Below are positions 13,327 to 21,755 of a stretch of DNA of 64,000 nt, one piece after another. Numbering within the stretch: the first letter of the stretch is position 1; each line of letters starts with the position of its first letter. The position numbers and the translations under genes were made by a program. The stretch lies in NCBI GenBank assembly GCA_964640725.1, contig CAZXIJ010000010.1:62001-126000 (forward strand), given 5' to 3'. This stretch comes from CALHVX01 sp964640725. GTDB taxonomy: Bacteria; Pseudomonadota; Gammaproteobacteria; Pseudomonadales; Azotimanducaceae. Below the pieces are notes generated by a model, which saw only the letters and a list, made by a program, of their open reading frames with translations, was not told the origin of the DNA and searched no databases.

Positions 13327-13860
13327 TCAGCCTTTCTCGACCTGATCGAAGTCCAGCTCAACGGGCGTTGAACGTCCGAAGATCGTCACCGCAACCTGCA
13401 ACCGGTTCTTCTCGTAGTTCACTTCTTCTACGACACCGTTGAAGTCGTTGAACGGCCCGTCCACCACGCGAATGATCTCGCCCGGCTCGTAAACAGTCTT
13501 GGGCGTTGCCTTCTCGGAACCGGCAGCCACACGATCCAGAATCCGGTTTGCCTCGGCGTCAGTAAGCGGCGCCGGCTGGTCCGCCTTGCCGCCAATGAAG
13601 CCCATGACCCGCGGCGTTTCCTTGACCAGGTGCCAGGTATCGTCGTCCAGCTCCATCTCGACCAGGACATAGCCAGGAAAGAACTTGCGCTCGGAGCGTC
13701 GCTTTTGCCCGCCGCGCATCTCGACCACTTCTTCTGTGGGCACCATGATCTCGCCAAACTTTTCCGGGAACGCCGACAGGCTCACTCGCTCGGCGAGGGA
13801 GCGCGCGACGTTCTTTTCAAAGCCTGAGTAGGCATGCACGACGTACCATTTCTTCGACAT
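13327..13860 (-). CDS. nusG: Transcription termination/antitermination factor NusG
   Basis: The 177-residue product starts MSKKWYVVHAYSGFEKNVAR. It has the NGN domain with FPGYVLVEMELDDDTWHLV, which binds the RNA polymerase clamp helices, and a C-terminal KOW domain (PGEIIRVVDGPFNDFNGVV), which contacts Rho or ribosomal protein S10. The gene lies 4 bp downstream of secE, the standard pair. Confidence 0.98.
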   Translation of the reverse strand: MSKKWYVVHAYSGFEKNVARSLAERVSLSAFPEKFGEIMVPTEEVVEMRGGQKRRSERKFFPGYVLVEMELDDDTWHLVKETPRVMGFIGGKADQPAPLTDAEANRILDRVAAGSEKATPKTVYEPGEIIRVVDGPFNDFNGVVEEVNYEKNRLQVAVTIFGRSTPVELDFDQVEKG

Positions 13861-13864
13861 AGGG

Positions 13865-14239
13865 CTATCCGATCACCGTAGAAACGAGCCAGCTCAGCCC
13901 ACTGTCCAACATCCAGAGAATCAGCGCGAAGATCAGCACCAACACCAGCACCACCATGGTGGTCTGAGTCGTTTCCGTGCGGCTAGGCCAAATGACTCGG
14001 CGGATTTCGCTGCGCGCTTCCTTCATCAAGGTCCAGGCGTTGCTGCCCCAGCTGGTTTGCACGAGCATCATGAACGCCAGCACCGCAAGCACCAGCACAC
14101 CGCCAACGCGATATAGCAGCGGCTGGTCCTGGAAATACCAGTTGCCGTAGACCGCCGCGCCGGCAAGCGCAAAGACGATCAGCCACTTGATCAGGTCAAG
14201 GGGCCCGGCCGACGTTGAAGCTTCTGTCTTCGTGTTCAA
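13865..14239 (-). CDS. secE: Protein translocase subunit SecE
   Basis: SecE is the essential clamp subunit of the SecYEG translocon in the inner membrane. The 124-residue product has three predicted membrane segments, like the E. coli form, and the conserved cytoplasmic region EARSEIRRVIWPSRTETTQT before the last one. It is followed immediately by nusG and preceded by tRNA-Trp. Confidence 0.96.
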   Translation of the reverse strand: MNTKTEASTSAGPLDLIKWLIVFALAGAAVYGNWYFQDQPLLYRVGGVLVLAVLAFMMLVQTSWGSNAWTLMKEARSEIRRVIWPSRTETTQTTMVVLVLVLIFALILWMLDSGLSWLVSTVIG

Positions 14240-14264
14240 ACCTGTTCTCAGTCAATGCCAGCGA

Positions 14265-14340
14265 TGGCAGGCCAGGAGGGAATCGAACCCCCAACCTCCG
14301 GTTTTGGAGACCGATGCTCTACCAATTGAGCTACTGGCCT
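14265..14340 (-). tRNA. tRNA-Trp (anticodon CCA)
   Basis: A 76-nt cloverleaf reads on the minus strand as AGGCCAGTAGCTCAATTGGT and onward. It has anticodon CCA in the CTCCAAA loop context, a T-loop GGTTCGATTCC and an encoded 3' CCA. The position between tuf and secE is common in Gammaproteobacteria. Confidence 0.97.
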
Positions 14341-14361
14341 AAAAGGGCAACCTGTCTTTCG

Positions 14362-15555
14362 CTATTCGTGGATCTTGGTGACGACACCGGCGCCCACGGT
14401 TCGGCCACCTTCGCGGATCGCAAAGCGCAGGCCTTCGTCCATCGCGATCGGGTTGATCAGCTCGACGTTCATGTTCACGTTGTCGCCAGGCATCACCATC
14501 TCGACGTCCTTCGGCAGCTCGCAGTTGCCGGTCACGTCCGTCGTGCGGAAGTAAAACTGCGGGCGGTAACCCTTGAAGAACGGCGTGTGGCGGCCCCCTT
14601 CGTCCTTCGACAGCACATAAACCTCCGCTTCGAACTTCGTGTGCGGCGTGATCGAGCCCGGCTGGCTCAGCACCTGGCCGCGCTCAACTTCGTCGCGCTT
14701 CGTGCCGCGCAGCAGAACGCCAACGTTCTCCCCAGCCCGGCCTTCGTCCAACAGCTTCCGGAACATCTCGACGCCCGTGCAGGTCGTCGTCGTCGTGTCC
14801 TTGATACCAACGATCTCGATCTCGTCGCCCACCTTCACGATGCCGCGCTCCACCCGGCCCGTCACAACGGTACCGCGACCGGAAATCGAGAACACGTCCT
14901 CGATCGGCATCAGGAACGGCTGATCTACCGCACGCTCCGGCTCCGGAATGTAATCGTCCAGCGACTGCACCAGCTTCTTCACCGCTTCCGCGCCGTGCTC
15001 GCCCGCATCGCCTTCCAGCGCCTTCAGCGCGCTGCCGATAATGATCGGCGTGTCGTCGCCCGGAAACTCGTACTTGTCCAGAAGCTCCCGAACTTCCATC
15101 TCTACCAGTTCCAGCAGCTCTTCGTCGTCGACCATGTCCGCCTTGTTCATGAACACGACAATCTTCGGCACGCCAACCTGACGCGACAGCAGAATGTGCT
15201 CCCGCGTTTGCGGCATGGGGCCGTCCGCCGCAGACACCACCAGGATCGCACCGTCCATCTGCGCCGCGCCTGTGATCATGTTCTTCACGTAGTCCGCGTG
15301 CCCAGGGCAGTCCACATGCGCGTAGTGCCGCGTCGGCGACTCGTACTCAACGTGCGACGTCGCAATCGTGATACCGCGCTCTCGCTCTTCCGGCGCATTG
15401 TCAATCTGATCAAAGGAACGCGCATCGCCTGAACCGTACGCTTCCGCACATACCCGCGTCAGCGCCGCCGTCAGCGTCGTCTTCCCATGGTCCACGTGAC
15501 CAATCGTCCCCACGTTCACGTGCGGCTTGGTACGTTCAAACTTTTCTTTGCTCAT
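14362..15555 (-). CDS. tuf: Elongation factor Tu
   Basis: EF-Tu delivers aminoacyl-tRNA to the ribosome. The 397-residue product starts MSKEKFERTKPHVNVGTIGH and carries the GTPase motifs GHVDHGKT, DCPGHADYV and NKADM. Domains 2 and 3 run to the terminal GAGVVTKIHE. The frame stays open 246 bp further upstream through the tRNA-Thr spacer, but the ATG at 15555 gives the family N-terminus. The tRNA-tuf arrangement corresponds to E. coli tufB. Confidence 0.99.
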   Translation of the reverse strand: MSKEKFERTKPHVNVGTIGHVDHGKTTLTAALTRVCAEAYGSGDARSFDQIDNAPEERERGITIATSHVEYESPTRHYAHVDCPGHADYVKNMITGAAQMDGAILVVSAADGPMPQTREHILLSRQVGVPKIVVFMNKADMVDDEELLELVEMEVRELLDKYEFPGDDTPIIIGSALKALEGDAGEHGAEAVKKLVQSLDDYIPEPERAVDQPFLMPIEDVFSISGRGTVVTGRVERGIVKVGDEIEIVGIKDTTTTTCTGVEMFRKLLDEGRAGENVGVLLRGTKRDEVERGQVLSQPGSITPHTKFEAEVYVLSKDEGGRHTPFFKGYRPQFYFRTTDVTGNCELPKDVEMVMPGDNVNMNVELINPIAMDEGLRFAIREGGRTVGAGVVTKIHE

Positions 15556-15659
15556 GGCCGGTTCCTTTACCTTTTCAACCTTTGTCGTCCTGGCCCTTGG
15601 ACCTCGACGACTTCGCAATGTCTTACCGTGATCCCGCCTGCCGGCATCACGGCCAATAC

Positions 15660-15735
<76 letters not shown>

Positions 15736-15792
15736 GCGAGATTGCCTTTGGCAATCTCGAGCAGTTTTCTCCGAAAACTGCCCGTCGGTGGG

Positions 15793-15894
15793 GCTTCGCA
15801 ACCCTTACGGAGATTTTCGCGTCACGAAAACTCCCGCAACCTGTCGGGTTGCTTCGCAACCCTTACGGAGATTTTCGCTTCGCGAAAACTCCCG
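15793..15894 (-). repeat. Two direct repeats of about 44 bp in the tRNA operon spacer
   Basis: Copies at 15793-15836 and 15851-15894 (58-bp period) share GCTTCGCAACCCTTACGGAG and a following TTTTCG...CGAAAA hairpin. They differ only at a few bases in the hairpin loop. They lie in the 207-bp spacer between tRNA-Gly and tRNA-Thr(GGT). A further inverted repeat (ATTGCCTTTGGCAAT) lies at about 15742-15756. They could be processing or termination signals, or a small dispersed repeat family. Confidence 0.6.
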
Positions 15895-15942
15895 CCAAAT
15901 CAAACATCTTCCGGCCCGCCGCCGTCGGCCAGGCCCTCAAAC

Positions 15943-16016
<74 letters not shown>

Positions 16017-16051
16017 GTCGCTCCTGCCACCTTTTATAGGCAACCGAATAC

Positions 16052-16136
16052 TGGTGGTGGGGGAAGGATTCGAACCTTCGAAGGCTTAGCCGTCAGATTT
16101 ACAGTCTGATCCCGTTGACCACTTGGGTACCCCACC
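16052..16136 (-). tRNA. tRNA-Tyr (anticodon GTA)
   Basis: An 85-nt class-II tRNA with a long variable arm reads on the minus strand from GGTGGGGTACCCAAGTGGTC. The anticodon is GTA in ACTGTAAA, and the 3' CCA is encoded. It matches the position of tyrU. Confidence 0.97.
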
Positions 16137-16286
16137 CTTGTTGCAGCAAAAACGTACAGCTCAAAGCAGCCACTGCGCCCCGACCCGCGGAGCACAAAAA
16201 ATGCTTTGAAGTCAATTACTTAGGTTATCGCCTGTCCGTTTCGAAGATGCCGCGCCCCATCTTTGCCACCTGTTGCCCGCCTGTAA

Positions 16287-16362
16287 TGGTGCCGCCACGA
16301 CGAATCGAACGCCGGACCTTCTCATTACAAGTGAGCTGCTCTACCAGCTGAGCTATGGCGGC
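16287..16362 (-). tRNA. tRNA-Thr (anticodon TGT)
   Basis: A 76-nt cloverleaf on the minus strand starts GCCGCCATAGCTCAGCTGGT and ends with an encoded CCA. The anticodon is TGT in CTTGTAA. It is the first tRNA of the tRNA-tuf operon, equivalent to thrU. Confidence 0.97.
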
Positions 16363-16389
16363 TAAAATGGGAGCCGGATTCTATAGAAC

Positions 16390-17127
16390 CTAATTTGCGG
16401 AAGCAATTGCGATCGCTGGCTCGTCGCACCGGGAAGCCGCTGACTCCACGCCCGCCAGCACCAGCGCGTCCTCAGAGCTGGTACGGGCAAGTATATGGCT
16501 AACTTTCTTGAGCTGCGGGACCTTGCCGTCTTGCACTTTGTAGCCTAGCTCCTGAGCGCGCTGAGCCTGGCGCCGAGCGTAAGCCGCCTTGCGGAAAACG
16601 CCGATAGAGACAGCGTTAACCCGGGCACCGCTGCGAATCACACTGGCTTCCAGCCCATCCTTTTGCAGGGCGTCGCGCACGGAACGCGCCTTTTTGCGAG
16701 AGGCAAAAGGTCCCAGGTAGACGAGATGATCGGTGCGAACGGTGACCGTCGATTCCGGCGTGCCGAGCACGGTCACGCCCCGACTCTCGAGCCTGGCAGA
16801 GGCCTCGGCCAACCCCTCTGCACCGGAGAATGGCCCGATGCGCCAGCACTGGGCCTGCACGGGCTCCGGGGTATCGACCAGCGGCGCCACGGCCGCCTGC
16901 GGGGCGGGGGGCGGCGCATCGTCTGCGGGCTGCAAATCGGCGGCGGTATCCGCCGGGAGACCGCTGGCGGGCCGGTCAGCAACGCTGACCAGCTGCAGTG
17001 TGGATCCGTATTCGGGCACGTACACCGCTTCCGGCGCGCTGGCGCGGCTTGCCCCCATCATCAAGGCAGCAACCCCGTTGACCGCGATGACCGTCAAGGC
17101 GATGGCGATTATGGACTGGCGTGACAT
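16390..17127 (-). CDS. SPOR-domain membrane protein
   Basis: The 245-residue protein has a single N-terminal membrane anchor (MSRQSIIAIALTVIAVNGVAAL), a Pro/Ala-rich periplasmic linker and a SPOR-like domain at roughly residues 110-195. SPOR repeats (RIGPFSGAEGLAEASARLES and YLGPFASRKKARSVRDAL) typically bind denuded septal peptidoglycan glycans. The start at 17127 is chosen because it begins the signal anchor. The upstream extension to 17262 has no such features. It lies next to birA, where many gammaproteobacteria have coaX between the two genes. No coaX is present here. The exact role in the cell envelope is inferred from the domain only. Confidence 0.8.
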   Translation of the reverse strand: MSRQSIIAIALTVIAVNGVAALMMGASRASAPEAVYVPEYGSTLQLVSVADRPASGLPADTAADLQPADDAPPPAPQAAVAPLVDTPEPVQAQCWRIGPFSGAEGLAEASARLESRGVTVLGTPESTVTVRTDHLVYLGPFASRKKARSVRDALQKDGLEASVIRSGARVNAVSIGVFRKAAYARRQAQRAQELGYKVQDGKVPQLKKVSHILARTSSEDALVLAGVESAASRCDEPAIAIASAN

Positions 17128-17203
17128 CCGCCAATTTTCGCAGCGCAGAGAAAGGGCCGCAACGCGCAAGCAACCTGCCGCTAAGACGGCGCAAGCAACG
17201 CGC

Positions 17204-18294
17204 TCAGCGGGGCCGCAGCGACACCTCGCCGGCTTCGAACTGCTTCTTGTCGCCCGCCACATCCAGGATCAAAGCGCCCCGGGGGCCAACGCCAGACACC
17301 AGCCCCTCATCCGCACGAGTGCCCAGGATGACCTGACAGCGTCGTCCCTGGCAGACGTGCACCGCGTCGAAGGCAGTCCGGAAGGGTTCGAAGCCCTCAG
17401 CCTCAAAGCGGTCGGCAAAGGCCTGCAGCGTTGACCTCAACCGTCCCAGAATCTCGTTGCGGTCGAACCTGACCCCCAGGGAGCCAAGGTCCGTCACCTC
17501 GCGGCCAAGCTGCGAGCCCAGCGTCGATCCTTTCCGGTAGTTGAGCCCGACCCCGACCACGAGGGTCGTCCGCCCGGGCGCAAGCGCCTGCGCCTCGATC
17601 AGGATGCCGCCGACCTTGGCGTCGCCGGCATTGATGTCNNNNNNNNNNNNNNNNNNNNNNNNNNNNNNNNNNNNNNNNNNNNNNNNNNNNNNNNNNNNNN
17701 NNNNNNNNNNNNNNNNNNNNNNNNNNNNNNNNNNNNNNGCGCCTGCGCCTCGATCAGGATGCCGCCGACCTTGGCGTCGCCGGCATTGATGTCGTTCGGC
17801 CATTTGAGCCCCAGACCGTGCTGTGCGCGGGGATCAATCGACTCGAGCACCGCCAGACCCACCACCAGGCTAAAGGGGGCCGCATCGATCGGGGCAACGG
17901 CCAGGGGCACGCTCATGGAAACCGCAATCGAGCCGCCCAGGGGCGTGAGCCAATGGCGGTCAAGACGACCTCGGCCGGCGGTTTGGCACTCGGCGGTGAC
18001 CAGCTGCCAGGGGGCGCCGGAGGGATCGCCCGCAAGCTGCTCTCGCAGAAACCGGTTCGTTGAATCCACAGCGGGCAGGACCGTTGCCGGTCCGCCAATC
18101 GCCAGCGAGGCGGCATCCAACGGCACGACATCCTGGGGCCAGCAATAGCATCCCCGCTCTGCGACCAGACCGAGCTCGGCAATGCGAGCCTGCAGCTCAG
18201 CAGGCACGTCAGAGACGGGAACCGGCTCGAGTAACAGGGCTTCGATAAAGCGGCACAGCGCGGCGTCTGACACGCCTGCGCCAGCTCTGGTCAC
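17204..18294 (-). CDS. birA: Biotin-protein ligase / biotin operon repressor BirA (interrupted by a false assembly gap)
   Basis: BirA activates biotin as biotinyl-AMP and transfers it to the biotin carboxyl carrier protein. In group II enzymes an N-terminal winged helix also represses the bio operon. Visible motifs are the adenylate-binding loop TAGRGRLDRHW, the core GLKWPNDINAGDAKVGGILI, and GVGLNY. A run of 100 Ns (17639-17738) interrupts the gene. The 55 bases before it (17584-17638) are identical to the 55 after it (17739-17793). Removing the Ns and one copy (155 bp) joins two different frames into one intact protein of about 311 residues, close to E. coli BirA (321). The GTG start at 18294 is tentative and the N-terminal helix-turn-helix is short. 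Confidence 0.88.
17584..17793. other. Scaffold gap with duplicated 55-base flanks (assembly artefact)
   Basis: Exactly 100 Ns at 17639-17738 are bracketed by two identical 55-base segments (17584-17638 and 17739-17793). A 55-base exact overlap is what two contigs sharing a k-mer end leave when a scaffolder does not merge them. The reading frame of birA is restored by collapsing the overlap, so no sequence is actually missing. Confidence 0.93.
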
Positions 18295-18321
18295 GACATC
18301 ACCGGGACAGCCTTCCGACCG

Positions 18322-18723
18322 TCAATCCGGGGCCTTCAGGGCAGAAATAGCCTCTACAAACAGATCGCGCAGGGACAACACCCCGAGCACGCGGCCCTCT
18401 TCGACCACCGGCAGGTGCCGGAACCGGTGCTTTTCCATCAACTCCAGGCAGGTATCCACCGTGTCAGCGGTCGTGACCTTGATGACCTCCCGGGTCATGA
18501 TCTCCGAAACCTTGGTCTGCTCCGAAGCCGCCCGGTCGAGAATCACGTGTCGCATGTAGTCGCGTTCCGACACAATGCCCACCAGATAGTCGTCGATCAT
18601 GACGCACAACGCGCCGCAGTTGTGCTCGTGCATTTTCTTGAGCGCATCGAATACCGATGCCAGCGGGTCAATCCAGAAAACCGCCCGCCCCTTGCTATCC
18701 AGTACTTCACCCACCGTTCGCAT
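18322..18723 (-). CDS. Tandem CBS-domain protein
   Basis: The 133-residue protein consists of two CBS motifs (about residues 8-62 and 73-128), with the typical segments LVGIVSERDYMRHV and LPVVEEGRVLGVLSLRDLF. Such stand-alone CBS pairs bind adenine nucleotides and sense energy state or tune a partner protein. No catalytic domain is attached. It lies 54 bp downstream of puhE and 27 bp upstream of birA on the same strand, so it may be read through from the photosynthesis operon. The partner is unknown. Confidence 0.85.
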   Translation of the reverse strand: MRTVGEVLDSKGRAVFWIDPLASVFDALKKMHEHNCGALCVMIDDYLVGIVSERDYMRHVILDRAASEQTKVSEIMTREVIKVTTADTVDTCLELMEKHRFRHLPVVEEGRVLGVLSLRDLFVEAISALKAPD

Positions 18724-18777
18724 CGTCTGCCCTCCCGTTCTCCCTGCGCTCCATACTACCGCGCCGGGCTCGGCACA

Positions 18778-19533
18778 TCAGCTGTCCGCGCTCTGCGCCG
18801 CTGCCCAGCGCCAGAGCTGGCTGTCTCTGACCGGCAACATCATCAGCGCATGCTCGATCACGCCCAGGGCAGCCAGAGTGCCGGCGAGCGTCGCAGCAGC
18901 GCGCAGCCCGGCAAGCTCAGCGGGGTTCAGAGCCGTCACTGCTGCCAGCACGGCCGCCAGCAGGCCCAGCCCCAGAGACAGGGGAAACAGCGGGTTAAGG
19001 GCACGCCGCTGCATGTAGCTGGCCATATAGCGCATGCGCTCAGGCATGAGCCCGGTATCAAAGTTGGAGACGCCCAGGAACAGGTTGAGCTTGGCGCTCC
19101 AGCGCATCAGCCAGAGCACGGTAAAGGCCCAGGCCGCTGCCGGATTAGCGCCCTGCCAGCTCAGCACCCACAACACGGCCAGAGCGAGCAGGATCGACAG
19201 GTCGTGGTACAGGCCGACGTTGATCCCGCGTCGAAAGCGTTCCAGGAGCGGGAGCTGAGCCGGGCAAAAACGCTTTTCCGGTCCGGTCAGAAAGCCCAGC
19301 AGGTGTGCGGTCTCCAGCGCGCCCCACAGGACCAGCGCAGCCGAAAACCCGATCACACTGGCTGCAACGGAGGACAGCGGGCTGACCCCGTGAATCACCC
19401 CGAGACTCATGCCGCCGGCCACGGGCAACATCCACACTGCCGCCCCTGGCGCCTGAGTGCGGCGCACCAGCAGCCAGACGAGCGCGGTACCGCCCCACCA
19501 AAGCGTCAGCGCGAAGAGGCCAAGTATCAGCAA
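18778..19533 (-). CDS. puhE: Putative photosynthetic complex assembly protein PuhE
   Basis: The 251-residue integral membrane protein has about six or seven hydrophobic segments. Its central part (FLTGPEKRFCPAQLPLLERF, then NVGLYHDLSILL, KLNLFLGVSNFDTGLMPERM) matches the DUF3623/PuhE family found only in purple-bacterial photosynthesis clusters. In Rhodobacter, puhE affects reaction centre and bacteriochlorophyll accumulation, but its biochemistry is unresolved. It is the last gene of the bchF-to-puhE operon, 12 bp after acsF, the usual acsF-puhE neighbour order. Confidence 0.9.
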   Translation of the reverse strand: MLILGLFALTLWWGGTALVWLLVRRTQAPGAAVWMLPVAGGMSLGVIHGVSPLSSVAASVIGFSAALVLWGALETAHLLGFLTGPEKRFCPAQLPLLERFRRGINVGLYHDLSILLALAVLWVLSWQGANPAAAWAFTVLWLMRWSAKLNLFLGVSNFDTGLMPERMRYMASYMQRRALNPLFPLSLGLGLLAAVLAAVTALNPAELAGLRAAATLAGTLAALGVIEHALMMLPVRDSQLWRWAAAQSADS

Positions 19534-19545
19534 GGCTGTGGCCCG

Positions 19546-20616
19546 CTACCAGGCCGGCGCGACACGCACGCGGCTCGGGATATCGTTGGGCACCGTCGGC
19601 AGACAGTAAAGACGGGCAAACTGGTAGGCCGCGGCAGCACCGATGCGCGCCTTCCGCAGCAGATTGAGCGGGCTGCGGCTTGCAGGCAGCGCGTCGAGTT
19701 CGCCCTGGAGTGCCAGCAGGCGACGCAGCCGCGGCAGCCACTGCGGGTGCTCAATATCGAGGGTAAACGGAAACACCTGCCGGCTGATGGCAGAGGTAAT
19801 CTGAAACACCTGCATATCGTAGTCTTCGATGTCGATCCCGAAAGCCTCATGCATGAGCGGCCGGCTGTGATCGCGCACAAACATGGTGGCGTACACGGCC
19901 AGCAGAAAGAAGCGGATCCAGAGCCGATTGCCGCCGCGCAGCAGCGACGGATCTGCGCGCATCATCAGAGCAAACGCCTCGCCGTGCCGAAACTCGTCAT
20001 TGCACCAACGCTCGAACCAGCGAAAGATCGGGTGAAAGCGCCGCTCCGGATGTTTCTGCAGCAGCCGGAAGATGGTGATGTAGCGGGCGTAACCGATCTT
20101 CTCGGACAGGTAGGTCGCGTAGTAGATAAACTTGGGCTTGAAGTACTTGGTCTTCTTTTCCCGCTTCAGGAACCCCAGGTCAACCTGCTCGCCGAAATCC
20201 TTGAGGGCCCGATTGATAAAGCCGGCATGGCGCGCTTCGTCCCGGCGCATGTAGCCCATCAACTTCTTGATATCAGGATTGCTGATCCGCTGCTCGATAT
20301 CTCCATACAGCACACAGCCTGAGTATTCGCTGGTGACCGAGCTGACCAGGAAGCCGAGAAACTCTTCCATCAGATCATCAGGCAACTGCTTGATCTCGTC
20401 CTTGAAAGACGCATCGCGCACGAAGTGATCGACATTACCGTCGGCCTCGAACTCGCTCATCATCTGGTCCCACTCCGCACGGACCCCGGTGAGATCAATC
20501 TTGTCCAGCGCATCGAAATCAGTGGTATAGAAGCGCGGACTGATCAGCGTTTCCGTGTTCGCCTCAGACGTTGAGTGGTTCAGGGGCACCGCAGGACTGG
20601 TGGTCTGCATGTTCAT
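19546..20616 (-). CDS. acsF: Aerobic Mg-protoporphyrin IX monomethyl ester oxidative cyclase
   Basis: AcsF is the di-iron, O2-dependent enzyme that forms the isocyclic ring E of (bacterio)chlorophyll, giving divinyl-protochlorophyllide. The 356-residue protein contains the carboxylate and histidine iron ligands in RRDEARHAGF and CNDEFRHGEAF, as in the ferritin-like fold of the family. No oxygen-independent BchE is in the window, which indicates bacteriochlorophyll synthesis under oxic or microoxic conditions. The start overlaps the puhC stop codon by 4 bp, so translation is probably coupled. Confidence 0.97.
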   Translation of the reverse strand: MNMQTTSPAVPLNHSTSEANTETLISPRFYTTDFDALDKIDLTGVRAEWDQMMSEFEADGNVDHFVRDASFKDEIKQLPDDLMEEFLGFLVSSVTSEYSGCVLYGDIEQRISNPDIKKLMGYMRRDEARHAGFINRALKDFGEQVDLGFLKREKKTKYFKPKFIYYATYLSEKIGYARYITIFRLLQKHPERRFHPIFRWFERWCNDEFRHGEAFALMMRADPSLLRGGNRLWIRFFLLAVYATMFVRDHSRPLMHEAFGIDIEDYDMQVFQITSAISRQVFPFTLDIEHPQWLPRLRRLLALQGELDALPASRSPLNLLRKARIGAAAAYQFARLYCLPTVPNDIPSRVRVAPAW

Positions 20617-21104
20617 AGCTCGCTTCCCGTTTGCGGGGCTTGCGCCCGGCGATAGAGTTGACTGAATACTGCTTCGTTCGTAGGCCCAAAGGCTGCCAGC
20701 ACCAGGCGGCTGCCCGTAACCGGGTCGTGCAGCTCAAGACCGCGGTCAGCACCGACACCGAGCACCAGCGGGCGGGCCATGGTGAGGCTCAGCTTTTTTC
20801 GCTCCCGTCCCAGGCCCCGGAGCAGGCCGCGGGCGAAACCGTTGGTCCCGGGCTCCAGCCGGTCGAGCAACCGCGTATTGCCGCCCTGCACAATCGACAC
20901 CGCCACCGCGCCGTCATCAAGGTCGGCAAATTGCAGCTCGACGGGCGACCGCAGGGCAGGCAGCAGGTTGCTCGCACTGGCCGATCCGGCACCGAAGAAC
21001 GGCGCCCGGGAGAGACCGATGGCGACGATCGCAAGCACCAGCAATGCCCCCAGCGCCGTCAGCAACGGCGCGGGCAGGATGGGCCGGACCGCCGCGGTGC
21101 TCAC
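20613..21104 (-). CDS. puhC: Photosynthetic complex assembly protein PuhC
   Basis: The 163-residue protein has one N-terminal membrane span (LLTALGALLVLAIVAIGLSR) and a periplasmic domain with VSIVQGGNTRLLDRL and GFARGLLRGLGRERK. These match PuhC, which in Rhodobacter assists assembly of the LH1-reaction centre core. It overlaps puhB and acsF by 4 bp at both ends, in the usual puhABC-acsF order. Confidence 0.92.
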   Translation of the reverse strand: MSTAAVRPILPAPLLTALGALLVLAIVAIGLSRAPFFGAGSASASNLLPALRSPVELQFADLDDGAVAVSIVQGGNTRLLDRLEPGTNGFARGLLRGLGRERKKLSLTMARPLVLGVGADRGLELHDPVTGSRLVLAAFGPTNEAVFSQLYRRAQAPQTGSEL

Positions 21105-21748
21105 GACGCAGCGCCCAGCGGCGACAGGCTTTGCGCAGCAATCGCCGGCCGGTCAGTGCTGACACCGCCAAGAGCCGTGCTCATCAGGCGGACCGCCCGC
21201 TCGGCATCCGGCACGCACCGCAAAGTCGGTTCCGGCCGGCGCAGGCGCCAGGCCCGGGCATGCGGCCAGAGCACGGCGTAAGACACTTGAGATTCGGGCT
21301 CCAGGCGCACCGCGATATCGCCATGCCCGCCGTTAAGCAGGCGTAGACCGGCCGATTCAATCCGGCTGTAGGGCAGATTGAGCGTCAGGCGCAAGGCCAT
21401 GCCGAAGCGCATCACGAGGCGCTTGTCGGTGAGCGAGTAGATCGCTTCCCGGGCGCTTGCGCGAGCCAGCAGCAGCAGCAGGCCGACGGCCAACCCGGCC
21501 GCGAGGGCCAGCTTGCCCAGACCGACTGCGATTGCTGACAGCAGCAGGCCGTCATGAAGCCCGCTCCCGAGCTCCCACAGCCCGAGCAGTGCGAAGTACA
21601 GCATCACTTTGCGGACATGGAAGGCATGGACCGCCAGCAGCCAGCTATCCGGCTGGCCTTGCCAGAGCAGTCGCTCGCCCTCCGGCAACGCTTCCGGCAA
21701 GCCCGGCTGCGCTTCTGATTCGAAATCGTCGTGTGCTTCTGTGCTCAT
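21101..21748 (-). CDS. puhB: Reaction centre assembly protein PuhB
   Basis: The 215-residue membrane protein starts MSTEAHDDFESEAQPG. It has a PH-like (bPH2) arrangement: the lead-in EGERLLWQGQPD, two or three membrane segments, then SLTDKRLVMRFGMALRLTLN. PuhB promotes formation of the reaction centre in Rhodobacter. The start at 21748 is preferred over an upstream in-frame ATG at 21835, which would overlap puhA deeply. It lies 7 bp after puhA. Confidence 0.92.
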   Translation of the reverse strand: MSTEAHDDFESEAQPGLPEALPEGERLLWQGQPDSWLLAVHAFHVRKVMLYFALLGLWELGSGLHDGLLLSAIAVGLGKLALAAGLAVGLLLLLARASAREAIYSLTDKRLVMRFGMALRLTLNLPYSRIESAGLRLLNGGHGDIAVRLEPESQVSYAVLWPHARAWRLRRPEPTLRCVPDAERAVRLMSTALGGVSTDRPAIAAQSLSPLGAAS

Positions 21749-21755
21749 GACAGCC

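Noticed and set aside
17128..17203. Possible remnant of coaX between birA and the SPOR gene
   Set aside because: Only 76 bp separate the two genes and no coding similarity is visible.
17204..18294. birA as a pseudogene broken by a frameshift
   Set aside because: The apparent frame change is caused by the 100-N gap and the duplicated 55-base flank; collapsing them restores one frame.
18415..20322. Plus-strand open frame of 635 codons
   Set aside because: Runs antisense across three well-supported genes (CBS protein, puhE, acsF) with low-complexity Gln/His/Arg composition.
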